Source of the DNA: Lanius collurio
Lineage: Eukaryota; Chordata; Aves; Passeriformes; Laniidae
DNA length: 64,000 bases
NCBI GenBank assembly: GCA_020086605.1
Contig: JACBWW010000015.1
Coordinates: forward strand, 26,130,373 to 26,194,372
Reading direction: 5' to 3'
Shown: positions 35,201 through 47,400 of the stretch, piece by piece
Layout of the letters: every line of letters begins with the position of its first letter
Position numbering within the stretch: the first letter of the stretch is position 1
Program-made: the position numbers and the translations under genes
Notes under the pieces: generated by a model
Databases searched by the model: none
Told to the model about the DNA's origin: nothing
The model's input: the letters and a program-made list of their open reading frames with translations, nothing else

Positions 35201-38200
35201 TTCAGTCTAGGATTAACCAAAAGGAGATCATAACACAGCATGAAAACACTCTGAGGGATTTCAAAGATACATGAAGAGGTAATTTTTAAACAACTTTGAC
35301 AATTCTCTGGACCAGTTCTGCCATCCTTAGTCATGACAAAGTAGTATTTGATTCCACTAATAGCCTTGATCTGACAAGTGGGGCTCTTTGCAAATTAAGG
35401 TACAACTCAGTATGAGGCAACATGGCAAAACTGGATTCCTGCTTTGCTGTGTTTATATGTTTGCATACTTATCTGTATTTACATGGGGAAATGGTTTGCT
35501 GCTACTGATTTCATGATACAAATATACAATGTGAGTGTATTTTTCTGAGTGTATTTTTCAAGAACCTGCTTTTTCCACTAGGATATCTCTGCATCATGAG
35601 CAAAAGGATTGCAGTCTGATTAGGTATTCATGTGACCTTCTTCAGTTTGGTGTTTAAGGACTGAATAAGTGTAAATTCTTTGGAAAGAAAGGAGTACTGT
35701 GCACACATGATAGCGAAGCATCTGAGGCACATAGCAGATGGATGATTTAAAGAATAAAAGAGGTAAGGGGTGAGGCTAGGGCCCTAGAATCCAAGTGGAG
35801 GCAATTTTCTTTTCAGCTAGAGTCAGTTTTTAATTGTCTTTCCCCATATTCAGGAGGACTTCAATGTCTTTCTGGTAGTTACAGCTTTGCTGTGAAATCC
35901 ATGAATTTGTAAATTACCTTGATTTCTCTTTTGTAATTTATTCTGAAAACTAATTATGACAATCTAATGCTCTCTCCATTGAGCTTTCACTGTAGGCCAT
36001 CTTATCAGGCAGATTTTCTTAATAAATATGTTTATTCATAGGTTTGATCAAATAGTTCTTTTGAAGACGCAAGAAATATTTTTAAGTGGGAGAGAACATA
36101 AACTGAGCAAAGAAGTGTCACACCTGAGGAAGGTGCACAAGTGTGTCACTTTGGCTATTTTTATTAGTGTACATGGCTTTTTCACTTAGAAGACCACTTA
36201 AAATGAATACAGTGCAACGTGCCATAAAAAAAGAGAAGTGTTTTGACAAATATTCTGTGTATAGTTGCATGAAAATATGGGGAAAAAATTTTAAGAGATT
36301 GGGTTATTTAGACAACCTGACATTGTCTAAGTCAATTTTAATAAATATGAGTGTGAAATACATGCCATATAGTTCTGTTAAACACAACCAGGTGATTATT
36401 AATTCTGCCATTCACATTCTGCAGGTCTTCTTGAAATCCATCTGCAGACCCCTGAAGACATCTGGATACTTAAGAAGTGTCAAAACCATGTTACACAGTT
36501 GTTTAGTCACTCCCAAAATATTCTGGCTGTGCTGTACATGCTTCAGATTCTTTTCCTCCATCAAATACCTCTCTGTCCTCCAAAACTCATGCAAGTTCAA
36601 ACCGCTGCTTAGACTCCTTACGAAAAACATTTGAGTCATCCTGTCAGGAGCCAGGACCAGCACAGCATGATTATTTCACATCTTACAAGTGGCTCTGCAG
36701 CTGGTGAGCAAACACCTTGTCAAAGAGGACAGTCTGCAGGTTGTTTACAAGCCAGTGTTTATCAGACAGATCAGACCAGTGTGCAACTCCAGGCAAGTCC
36801 TGATTTGTTTCTAAATAATTTACCCTGAAAATAGGTGCTATGCTTAATTAAATAGAAAGAGAATGGATTTCATGCTAAGCATGGTAGCGTGGCTAATTCA
36901 CTCTCAATGTTTTGACAGATGCTGTTGTAAAGTATCACTGAGGTTTTCTCTGGGCTCATACATACCCACTGGAGGGATGTCACGTAGATAATTCAAATTA
37001 CCTCCTTTTATTGCAGAATGTCTTGAACAGGGTTTACTAACAGTGCCCTGCCAGACATTTAATTAACGTGTGCTGACCAGAGTTAGGTGTTTAAAATCGT
37101 CAGTCCTGAAAAGGCGTAATTATCCTGCTGAGCTATGAGCATGTCATCATGGCACACACCCTCTCTCTTCTGGGTAGAGAAATGAGACCTCCAAAGGATC
37201 TTTAAGCATCATTAAGTCCAATTACATTCTTAATAGCACAGACTGTTAAAAGACTCTCTTATTAAGCTTTTCCTCGTTTACTCATCCACACGAGGCTGTG
37301 TTATGTCCCAGTTCTCCAGGTCCAAAACAGGTTGTTTTTATACATGGGTGAAGAAGTAACGGGTTTTTTGCATAATACATGGTTATATCAGTTTATTAAT
37401 TTTTAAAGTGTATTAATACTTAAAATAACCTTTACATTAGTAAGCAAGATGAGTAGTTTAAAAAATTTAAACTTAGACTCACTCCTAAGAAGCAGTAACT
37501 TTGACAATAAGTTAAACATGATAAAATGATAAACATTTTTATTTTTTATTTATAAAGTGATGACAATTAAAATGAGCAAATTTTAGTGGCAAGGTGTAAG
37601 ACATGGCCTCCAGTAATTTTTTTTCTAAGTAAATTTGAATGTGATGACAGCATTTGTAAAGTAGTAAAATTGCATTAGGTCTCTTTTTCATTAAAAACCC
37701 AGACAGATGTAGGTTGAATTTTTATCAGCGGCAGACTGAAATTTGAATTACTTCCATAACCACAGGGTCTAGATGATAATAGTACTGTAAGCAGGCCCTT
37801 ACATTTATAAGATGTCTTCTGCATGGCACAGAGTGATAGAGAAGTGGCACAATTGTTGTGAATCCAAAGCCAGGCTGAGCTGCTTTTGCAAACTTCAACT
37901 AGTTGCATTCTTGGGCTTTAGAGAAAGTTCAAGATGGGACTAATAAGTATGGGAAGAAGAGAAAGAAATGATGTAAAGGCCTGAGGAGAAGAGAGCATAT
38001 AGAATATTTTTTCTTTAGCAATAAAAGAGAAACTTGTATAGGACATTTCTTACTAAAACATTTCGTATGCTCAATGGAATTTGTATTGATATGCCTCTCT
38101 CTAGAGAGCTCTCATTTTTATTCCCTTGTACTTGGGAATCAGCAGGATGGTTGCCAGTACCACTGCAGTGAACTGAAAGGTGAAGAGTTCCTCTGCCCTG

Positions 38201-38429
38201 TGCCATTGAGGAGTGAACTGATATTGGTCTGAACATGATGGCTTCAAGCTGTGGATGTTTGCTGGACTTCTCTGCTGGCTTTTTCTCTGTCACACTGGCT
38301 GTGTGCTGACAGAAAAGTTCCAGGCCAACAACCTGGTATTTACTTCAACTTTCATGTCAGATGCCAAATGTCAGCTTCAGTGGAATCTGTTCTAGAGATC
38401 CTCATGGTATTGATAATGTTCTTTCTGCC
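32213..38429. other. Long unique non-coding stretch, possible conserved elements
   Basis: No gene or mobile element is recognised. A perfect 2 x 14-bp tandem repeat lies at 35532-35559. Two parts, 33300-33670 and 36850-37200, are of even composition, free of simple repeats and rich in homeodomain-type ATTA and TAAT cores, and have the look of conserved non-coding DNA; this cannot be shown from one genome. The 163-codon open frame at 36143-36634 (plus) has no domain and is overlapped by an 83-codon frame on the other strand. Confidence 0.5.
35532..35559. repeat. Tandem duplication, 2 x 14 bp
   Basis: TGAGTGTATTTTTC twice in a row without mismatch. Confidence 0.8.
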
Positions 38430-39007
38430 CCTCTGCTCCTTTCTGGTGAGACCCCACCTGCAGTGCTGTGTCTGCGTTTGAGGTCCCCAGCACAGGAAGG
38501 ACATGGACCTGCTGGAGCAAGTCCACAGGACAGCCACCAAAATGATTTGAGGAATAGAGTGCCTCTCCTACAAGGAAAGGCTGAGAGAATTGAGTTTGCT
38601 CATTTTGGAGAAGGGAAGGATTTGAAGTGACCAAATTGTGAACTTCTAGCACCTCAGGGAGCCTGCAAGGAAGAAGGAGAAGGACTCGTTACAAGGTCAT
38701 GCAGTGGTAAGACAAGGGGGAATGTCTTCAGACTGAAAGAGAGTAAGTTTAGGTTAGATATTAGGAAAAAAAGCTTTGCTGTGAGGGTGGCAGAGCACTC
38801 CAACAGGCTGCTCAGAGAATATGTGAATGCCCCATCCCTGGAGGAGTTTAAGGCCAGGTTGTGTAGAATCCTGAGCAACTTGGTCTGGTGGGAGGTGTCC
38901 CTGCCCATGGCATGGGGGATGGGGGATGGGGGGGGGAGGGCGCATGGAACAGGATGATCTTTAAGGTCCTTTCCAACCCAGGCCATTTTACAATTCTGTG
39001 TTCTATA
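38430..39007 (+). mobile_element. CR1 LINE, 3' part, 5'-truncated
   Basis: The block runs from the end of the CR1 coding region ('ggtgagaccccacctgcagt', 'aggaaggacatggacctgct', 'aaaggctgagagaattgagt') through the 3' untranslated region ('ggttagatattaggaaaaaa', 'catccctggaggagtttaag') to a terminal 'ttctgtgttctata'. Orientation is plus. Stops and indels break any frame. A G-rich expansion, 38911-38940, lies where the family has 'catggcaggggg'. It is the longest CR1 3' copy in the window. Confidence 0.95.
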
Positions 39008-42000
39008 CCTGGATCCCAGTGGGAACTCAGCCTGATGGGAGAAAGGTTGTACTCACCTCATTTCTTCCACACCAAACAGGCAAAACCAGCTAGTTTCCAC
39101 TTGGAGCTGGAGTCCTCTGGGACAAGGGGTCACTCCCTGGTAGTGCAGCTCTGCCAAAAGTGGGCACCACTGTTGCTTCCAGCCTTCGGTTTGCGTTTTT
39201 TTCTCTTGGAGTTTAGGAGTTTTACTCACTGTGTAATAGACCAAAATTTCCAGCAATTAAAGGCATTCCTGAACTCCCAAGGCTACCCCCATAAAGGGGT
39301 GAGACAACTTCTTGAGGCAGACTAAATTATTGTCACCATTCCTAGGAGGCAAGGTGCTTTAATGGGGGGGAGGGGAGGGGAAAAAGTACTGTACAATATT
39401 CTCCCAGAAGGAGAAAAAATAATACTCTGCAGAGTTTTTATGGCTTTTCCAAAGTGTATATAGATGACATATTACCTGGATGATCTTTCAAGAATACTAA
39501 AATATTATGTGCAGAATTATGAGTTTTCAGGTTCTTTTGGCTTCACATTATCAAAGACACATCAATTGCATGACAGCCAGGGTGGAAATTACTGTTTTAT
39601 TACTGCCTTTAAATCTCTCATCTTTCTCATGGAGGCATTTGATCATTTGAGGCCAACTATATGCAGCATGTTTGAAAAATGTATTCCTTTACATGTGGTA
39701 ACAAAGATCACAAGATCACACTGACTGTGTCTTATCTGTCCTTATATACATATTAAAATCTGAGAAATATTTCTATTTATCAAAAGAGACATAATTCTTA
39801 TAACATGTATGCACAGTAAGATGCAATTAGATACAAGATACAATTAACAAAACAAAAAAGAGATTTATTATTAAAGTTTTTAGGAGATATTTCTGGAGAA
39901 AATTCATCATGTAGATGAAAAATAAAAGGAAAAACAACTTGCATAAAGGGTAAGGGAACAATCTCTATGTATTGGATGAAACAAAGAATAGAAACAAATG
40001 AAGGTGAAAGAAGAATAAATATTATTTCTGTTTTAAGAAGGGAAATAATTTTGTGTGGATTTTTACATGGTTTTCTGAGTTCTCCAGTACAATCAGACCA
40101 ATATAGTCAAAGTAAGGTTCTTTCTCACTATACCAGTATATAAATTGAAGCCAAGTTAATTTTATATATTCACTTTTCCTTATTGACTTGAGCTTGATAT
40201 CAAAGTACATTCTCTTTTTCTATGCTGATGGTATTCATGCTATCAACTCTAAGGGGATCTGAGATACTTGCATCACACCTTGAGTTGCTTAAGAAAAAAG
40301 TGATGTAGGCATTTATGAAATTTGGGACACCTGAATATGAAATCCATGCCACTCTGTGACCCTGGTGTCTTCATTCTGAGTCTTTTTATGAAAGTCCTTT
40401 AGTCAAACCTAACTGAAGAGTGTCAATTAGCAGGCTTGGATCCAGAAGGTGCATCCTCAGGAGAAGAATAAGGTGGTAAATTTGAGGACAACCTCAGACA
40501 AGTAAAGGAATGCTTTGAACCTGGATACCTCAGCTTGTTGTCTAACCCACTGTGGAGGTGCCTCACACGTGGCAGCAGTGTTTCAGAAAGGACAGTAATG
40601 ACCAGCAAGTTGGTCACAACAGGGACTGTGTGAGGAATAGCTTTAGCAGTGGTCTCATTATTTGAATTTCTTGCTTTGACATGTGCTTACTACATTTTGG
40701 ACTCAGGCATATTTGCAATTGGAGAAGAAATACCTGTTAGTTCAAAGAAAGTTATTTTATATTTCTCAGAGATGATAGCAAATTGTTTCTAACTATGGCC
40801 TTAAGCCATTCTTTGTGTGATTTTCACTAAAAGGACTCTAAGACATTTTGAACCTAGCATTGGTTACTACTGTCAAAACTTGCCTGAGGAGCTCTACCCA
40901 AAATAAAAAGTTGTTACTCATAGCAGGGATGTGCAAATTACTGTTCAGAAAATGCTTGCAGTGCTCTCTATAAGGGAACTATTATGAGCCTGAAGTGTTA
41001 TTTATATTCTCTCTACAGAGGGCTTTGCACCCTCGACAGTTATTGATTATTGATGTCTGGTCTGACTCTTCTAGTTTTGCATTTTTATCTCTCACACTTC
41101 ATAGCATCCTATTTGGAATGCCATTAGCCCAGACTCTAAATGACTGATCATCTACATGCATTTCAAAGCACAGGCTTTGTTCCATACCTTGGAACAGGGT
41201 GCATATCATTGGATACCTTCTGTAACATATCAGCACTATATTACACCATCTTTTGTTTGAATAAATCAGCCCTCAGGTCATCCAGTAGCAAAGCTAGCAT
41301 CTGGAATTTCTGTTCTGTGAGCCCTCTTAAGCATGGAGAGGAAATGGCAGGAATATGTAGGAGGCTAAGTGGGGGAAGAAACAGTATGAACAAGTGAATC
41401 CATTGACTCATTTGTTTCTCCCTCTGAACAGCAGTCTTAAATATATGTTTTTAAAAGAAATTTGACCTATGAAAAGAATCCTTTGCCCATTAAAGCAATC
41501 TTCTCACTAATAAATAATGCCTGAGCACACCTCATTTGTGGGTCTCTGTTACCTGCTTGCTGTTACTTATATAATGGCCATGTTTGCTGAAGTTTTAGCA
41601 TACATCTCAACTGGAATCCTAAACCGTGGACATTGGACTCCGTTAAAGTCCTGCCAAAATCAATAGGTACTGGTGGGGTTAAGATACCTTTGTTACACTT
41701 CAGCACATGCATAGTTTTAAGCATGTCAATTAAACTATCCATCTTAAAGGGATCAAAAACAGCAGAGAAAGTTTTCTAGCTGATAAGTAGATTACAAAGG
41801 AAAGGCTAATTTTAGAGTGAGTTTGGGAAAAGAAGTAATTTAGAGGTATGGGTATGACAAACTCTAATTAGCATCTGTGAGGAATTAGAGAAGATTTGTA
41901 GAATAACAGTTCATGCACTGTTCATACTTTAAATAGCAATTTGGTCTGAGTGTAATTATAAATAAGCTTTTGCTTCTCATTAATTTTCTACTTGATTACT

Positions 42001-42679
42001 TAAGCTATTGTTCAAGTGCAGAGGAGAAAGAAAGCATTAGAAGCTGTTTACACCCTGCAAATGATAGCAGAAATTATAAAAGAAATGCATAGTAATGAAT
42101 AAAAGGACACCGATCCTTGTGTAAAAAGTGTTGTGCCAGAATGAGATTAAATTGTGCTGATTATTTTAATGCATCACCAGGAACAAATAAGTAAACCACT
42201 GAGCAGAGTGGCACAACTTCTTACTGATGTTTTTGCAAGTATTTTTTTTTCTGTCTGACTTTTCTTTTTCATCTATAATACTTGCTAAAATGCCTCTTTT
42301 GCAAATCTTTCCTTAGCCTTGCTAATAACGAATTATGTAAAACTGCTAAATATATAATTATTGAACCTCTTATGTGAAAGTATTTAAACATACTTTAAAT
42401 TCAAAGAAGATTTTTTTTCTTGCAAACTTTGAAGATAAACCTTTGAAATAGCTCACAAGTTGTGAGATTTCTCATTAGTCCTTACTGTTGCCTCAGTACA
42501 TGGAGAAGAACCAAAGTATTTATTCTACCTCTGTTGTCAGATGCAAATTCTGACCCAAAGTAGCAGAGACTCGCATTGAGCCCCGTTAACATATTAATTT
42601 GCACACCTCTTGGGATGCAAATGAAGAAAAATTTGTGTGATATAATGCATTCATGACCAAAGTCACCAAATCCCACACT
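39008..42679. other. Unique non-coding stretch
   Basis: No gene recognised. A G-rich run lies at 39364-39380. The part 41820-42240 is evenly composed, free of simple repeats and rich in TAAT cores, and is a weak candidate for a conserved non-coding element. Open frames are short and anonymous. Confidence 0.5.
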
Positions 42680-42950
42680 TCCAATGACAGAGCATCCACA
42701 GTTCCCTGGGCAACCTCTTCCAGTGTCTCACCACATTGTAAAGAATTTCCATGTTATAGTCAATGTAAACCTGTCCTCTTTCAGCTTAAACCCATTGGTC
42801 CTTGTTTTGTCATTACAGGCCCTGGTAATTGTATTTCTTATAAGCTCCCTTTAAATATTGAATGGACACAATAAGGAGTCCTCAGAGCCTTCTCTTCTGC
42901 TGACTGAACAACCCCAACTCTCTCAGCCTTTCTTCACAGGAGTTGTTGAT
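42680..42950 (-). mobile_element. CR1 LINE, 3' region fragment
   Basis: Plus-strand phrases 'catccacagttccctgggca', 'ttccagtgtctcaccacatt', 'cagagccttctcttctgctg', 'caaccccaactctctcagcc' and 'ttcttcacaggag' are the reverse complement of the CR1 3' region. The extreme 3' tip (left side) is missing. Confidence 0.9.
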
Positions 42951-44352
42951 TTTTACTTCAGGCCTGATGTTTTCTAGAGGTTTCTGGGTTGTGTGATTTT
43001 TTTGATGGCCAGGTGATTTCAAAAATCAGAGGGCTTTTAAGGAAAAGAAAGAAGTTTGTCACCAAAATTATAAGGGCACTCCATTATCCTGAAATATTGT
43101 GGCCCAGTTAGCTCCCATGCAGGATGTACAAATAGCATATATTTCCACCTCATGTTTATCAAAAGCCATTGAAATAATGCCTGTGAAATATGCCTAGATT
43201 GACTAAGAAAATTATGCCAGTCATGACTCATGATAGTATTGCTGGCATGATGGTTCTCAGAGTTGAATCTTGTTGCACCTAGAGTTTTAAAATGGCTAAA
43301 AAATGATTGAGTACAAAGCCATATCCTCTTAGGGATAAAATGTATGAGTACATTTTAGCATGGAAGACTTTTTAAGAGTTATTTATTTTTAACTCAGCGC
43401 AAAAGCCTGACTGCCCACCTCTTTTAAGTAGCATATCTCCTGTTATATCTCAGAGATAACTGCACATGAGGTGTAGCAACTGTCTGTAATGCCTGATAAG
43501 GAGGTTGATGTCAGCACTGAAGGAGCCATCTTTCATGGCATTTTGGGACAGAAAGAAGACACATTAACTGTCCCACCAGTGTAGACTTGCATGAATGGAA
43601 ATTATTACTTTTTCTTGGACCAAGACGCAAGTGAGCAGTGACTTAACCCAGTCTTGCAATAATTCACAGCTAAAAGAAAAATGAGAGAAGATGAGAAGAG
43701 CTTGATTTATATACTCTGTGTGCTGTTTGCAGAGATGGGCAACACAGTCAAATATCAGATAGAAAAAATGTCTTTGCAGACAAATCTAACAGTGTGCATG
43801 AGTACTGATTAGACTGGCCTGTCAGAAAAAGTGAAAGTTCTGACAAACTGCTTTTGGCTATATATTACATACTGAAATATCAATCATTACACTACAGACT
43901 AAAATACTATGCTCAATATCTTTTATACAGTATGTTCTTTGAGAAGACTAGAACAATGAGTCTTGAATATCTTGAATAAAACAACTTATATCCCTGAAGT
44001 GGGGTTGAACAAAGGTTCCAAACTCACCCCTAATTACAGTACTTCTAATTCAGCTTCCAAAGTTAAGATAGCATAATTTTTTTGCAGTTCCTGAAGTTCC
44101 AGAATCTGAAGTTTAACTAATTTTGTGAGACATGTTAATACCTAAATGCCAGTCTCAGTTTTGGAAAAATAACTTCTGCTCATAATGGAAATTTGGTCCT
44201 TGGACACAACAGATGACTGGAATGCAAAGTGAACATTTTCTTCCTCCATGATTAGTGTGTTCTGCACAGTGCATTACCTGGCAACACCAGTTTGAAGTAT
44301 TACTCTCATGTTCTTCTTTGTCTAGTTGTTTTTTCCCCTGGATTTTAAGCAG
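42951..44352. other. Unique non-coding stretch
   Basis: Nothing recognised; AT-rich, with short chance frames only. Confidence 0.55.
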
Positions 44353-44467
44353 ATGCAAAGCATAATTACAACCAGAAGAAAAAATTGTTTAAAATGTGCT
44401 AAGAAACTTNATGCAAAGCATAATTACAACCAGAAGAAAAAATTGTTTAAAATGTGCTAAGAAACTT
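44353..44467. other. Assembly join artefact: 57-bp duplicate on both sides of one N
   Basis: Bases 44353-44409 and 44411-44467 are identical over 57 bp and are separated by a single N at 44410. This is the mark of two contig ends that overlap but were joined with a placeholder N. The true sequence probably has one copy, and the duplication should not be read as biology. Confidence 0.93.
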
Positions 44468-47400
44468 TGAATTCTTCTTGCTTATAAAAGAAGTAGGTGA
44501 AATATCAAATTAGTTGCACCAGAAGAATGCAGTTGTCTATATGCACAGATTATCAGGGTTGGGGGGTGGAGGGGGAATTGAGGGGTTTAATTACAGCGAA
44601 ATTATAACAAGCTGAAATGTCACTGCAAACAGATTGTCTAAGGGCTACACTGGGAAACATCAATATTTAAAGATATTCTTCAGGACATTTCCAGCAATTC
44701 AAGATGAAACATCATTGCCTACTTAGCACATAAATATTATAAGACGTTGATACTTTGCACACATAGAAAAACACCTTAATTCACTGCAGGGAAATCAAGT
44801 GTAAATGTCTTTCCATGCTCACAACACCACCAAACTGTTGGAATTTTAGGACATATTTCAGGCATTGAAAAACACACTGTTGTTTTTAATAGCATTTCAG
44901 GTTGTAATGTAGTCTTGACTTCAAACAAAATCACTTTAGAAAGTCAACAGCTGCAATTCTGTAGCAAAATTAACAAACTTAATAACATGAAGCTAAATAA
45001 AATTAAATAGAAAAAAAATCTTTTGAACAATGAGATCCAGACATTTTGTTTCTTTGACCATTTCTTCATTTATTTTCAAGAGTAATGATTGACTTTGCTG
45101 GGGCAGAGAGTTTGTGGCAATTTAGGACACAAAACATCAGTCCCAAAGCTTCTGTGTGTCCTAAGCTGCCCTTCATGCCTCTCTGTTACCCAGGAGGAAA
45201 GGGACAGTTGTGCTATCTACTTGACAATCTGGTTCTGTGTGCTTATTTAATGGATTTCTTCCTATCAGTTTCTTTGCAACATTAATACAAACGACTGAGA
45301 TAGCCTTGGGCAAAAAGACGATTTCGGTAACATCTGGACAGATCATCCAGTCTTTTTTTCATATGGTTTTCAAGACCTGGAAATCTGTAAACCCAAAGTC
45401 TGGTCTTTTTACTTGTCTGCACTATTAATGCACTGTGGGGGCTGCCTTCCACAGCTGAAGTGTCCTGAGCGTGGTCAGAGTAAGCCCTTAATATTGCACT
45501 GTTTCCATTTGATCTGTATCAACAAAGAAATTTCTGCAAGTAGCAGGTTAGGTTATCAATATTTAGTTCAATGGAATACCTGGAGGATTTCCTCAGCGCA
45601 GAAATAACATTCAGCAGATTTAGCGGAATTTCCCTGCAATACGGGTGGATATTTGACATGTCCCTATAGGTAGTGGAACTAATCTCAACAAAATGTCTAC
45701 TGGCAGTTCTCCACATAATTGCTTCAATTCAGCTTAGAAGTTCAGAAGAAATGAATTTTACCCCTCTTTCAAAAAAAAAATCCCCTCCTTTAAATTTATT
45801 CAGTTTTGAGCCTGCTTTCTCTATGTTATCACCTGAAAGACAAGTGTCTGCATCACTTTTATCCCATCCAAGCGGGTTATTATTGTACCAGTGGAGGGAT
45901 CTATAAATAATTAACTACAGCTGTGCCATCACACCTTAGGGTGGATGCTCATTCTTGGCAACTCAGGAAAAATGACAAAGCTGTGGAAAGTGATGCAGGC
46001 ACCTGTTTGAAAATACTGCAGAAAGGAAGAGTAAGATTGTATCTCTGTAGGAAAATTCAGTCCAGGTTAAAATCTTTTTCGATGTCAGTTCAGCTGTCTC
46101 CGTATCACTCTAAGTGAGAAAAGTAATTGTGTTCACTGTCAAATGTGACAGTTATGAATTCTATCTCAGAACTGTAGAAATACAAATCGCCAAACTATCC
46201 ACTGGGATCAGTGGAGCATCTCTGGACAGAGAGTCTGACCCCATTTGAAGTTCTGGTTGTTAGCAGCAGTTGAAATGGAGCTTGAAAAGTACTGAAATAT
46301 GAAGAATTTACTATTTTACAGATGCCGTTGCACCTCTTTCTCATGTATCTAACATATTTTGAAAGTTTTACCCTGAGGAGGGAAAAAAACTAACCTTCTG
46401 GCAGTCATGGATATTATCAGACACCTTCAGCAGCATGAATTGTACATACTAGTTCTTTTACCCTTAGTTGAATCTTCAAAATTTGAGTTTGATTGGGTTC
46501 AGCTCATGTTATGTATGGGAGATGATGAAACTCCTAAGGGATGTTCTTTTAAAATCCCATTCTTTAATGGCCAGAGTTTAACTCACTGAAGATCCTAAAG
46601 GATGAAATTTCGAACACTTGTATTTAGTTTTTTTTTCAGTTGCTGTAAGAGAGCCAATGTTGTTGACATTGTTTGTATTATGCTGTGGACACTAATTTGA
46701 TTTAATATTACCAAACTCAATTAAAAGCAATTAATTCTCACTATTATTTGCAAAATGAAACTATATGAGTGTAATGAGAATATACTGAGAAGCTTTGGAA
46801 ACCTGGGTAACCCTTATCAGTAAAGTGCATGTTAGTGTGGCAGTAACCATCTGGATTTCCCCAGTTACCCCTGTATGATTTGCCTAAGCATTCTAGAAAA
46901 TCTAATATCCTTGATTAGTTTGGAATCACAGATGATTAATTACTCTCCAGCAGACAGAAAATATTTAAAAGCTTTTAATAGCTCTCATAAAAAGGAGAAT
47001 AAATTTAGAGGCCACATGAAAACATTGAATATGTGACCAGCATACCCCTAAAAGTTGAGTTTCCAGAATTTTATACTGGTGAGGGAATATTAATAAAAAC
47101 TGAAGTAAGTTTCCTTTTCATGGAATGCATAATGTATTGCATGAAAAGTGCCACTGATCATGCCTGAATGTTACAAGGTGAAGGTGCTTTCCAGCAAAAT
47201 TGCCAAGACACATATAAATATTAAAAAGCACTATCTAGAAGGTTATTTACATGTTTTTTATACACATGATGAATTACTCCAATGTCTAATTTAGATAGGA
47301 TATTTGATTTTGTTTTGTTCTACTTAAGCTGGGATTTACTCAGTCTTTCATTGTGGCCATGCTGTTTCTCCCTAAGCTAGGCTACAGCACCTTGAAGATA

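Noticed and set aside
36143..36634. 163-codon open frame on the plus strand
   Set aside because: No recognisable family, low-complexity hydrophobic stretches, and an antisense frame equally open over part of it.
44353..44467. Genuine tandem repeat
   Set aside because: The exact copies are separated by a single N, which is explained by unmerged contig ends.
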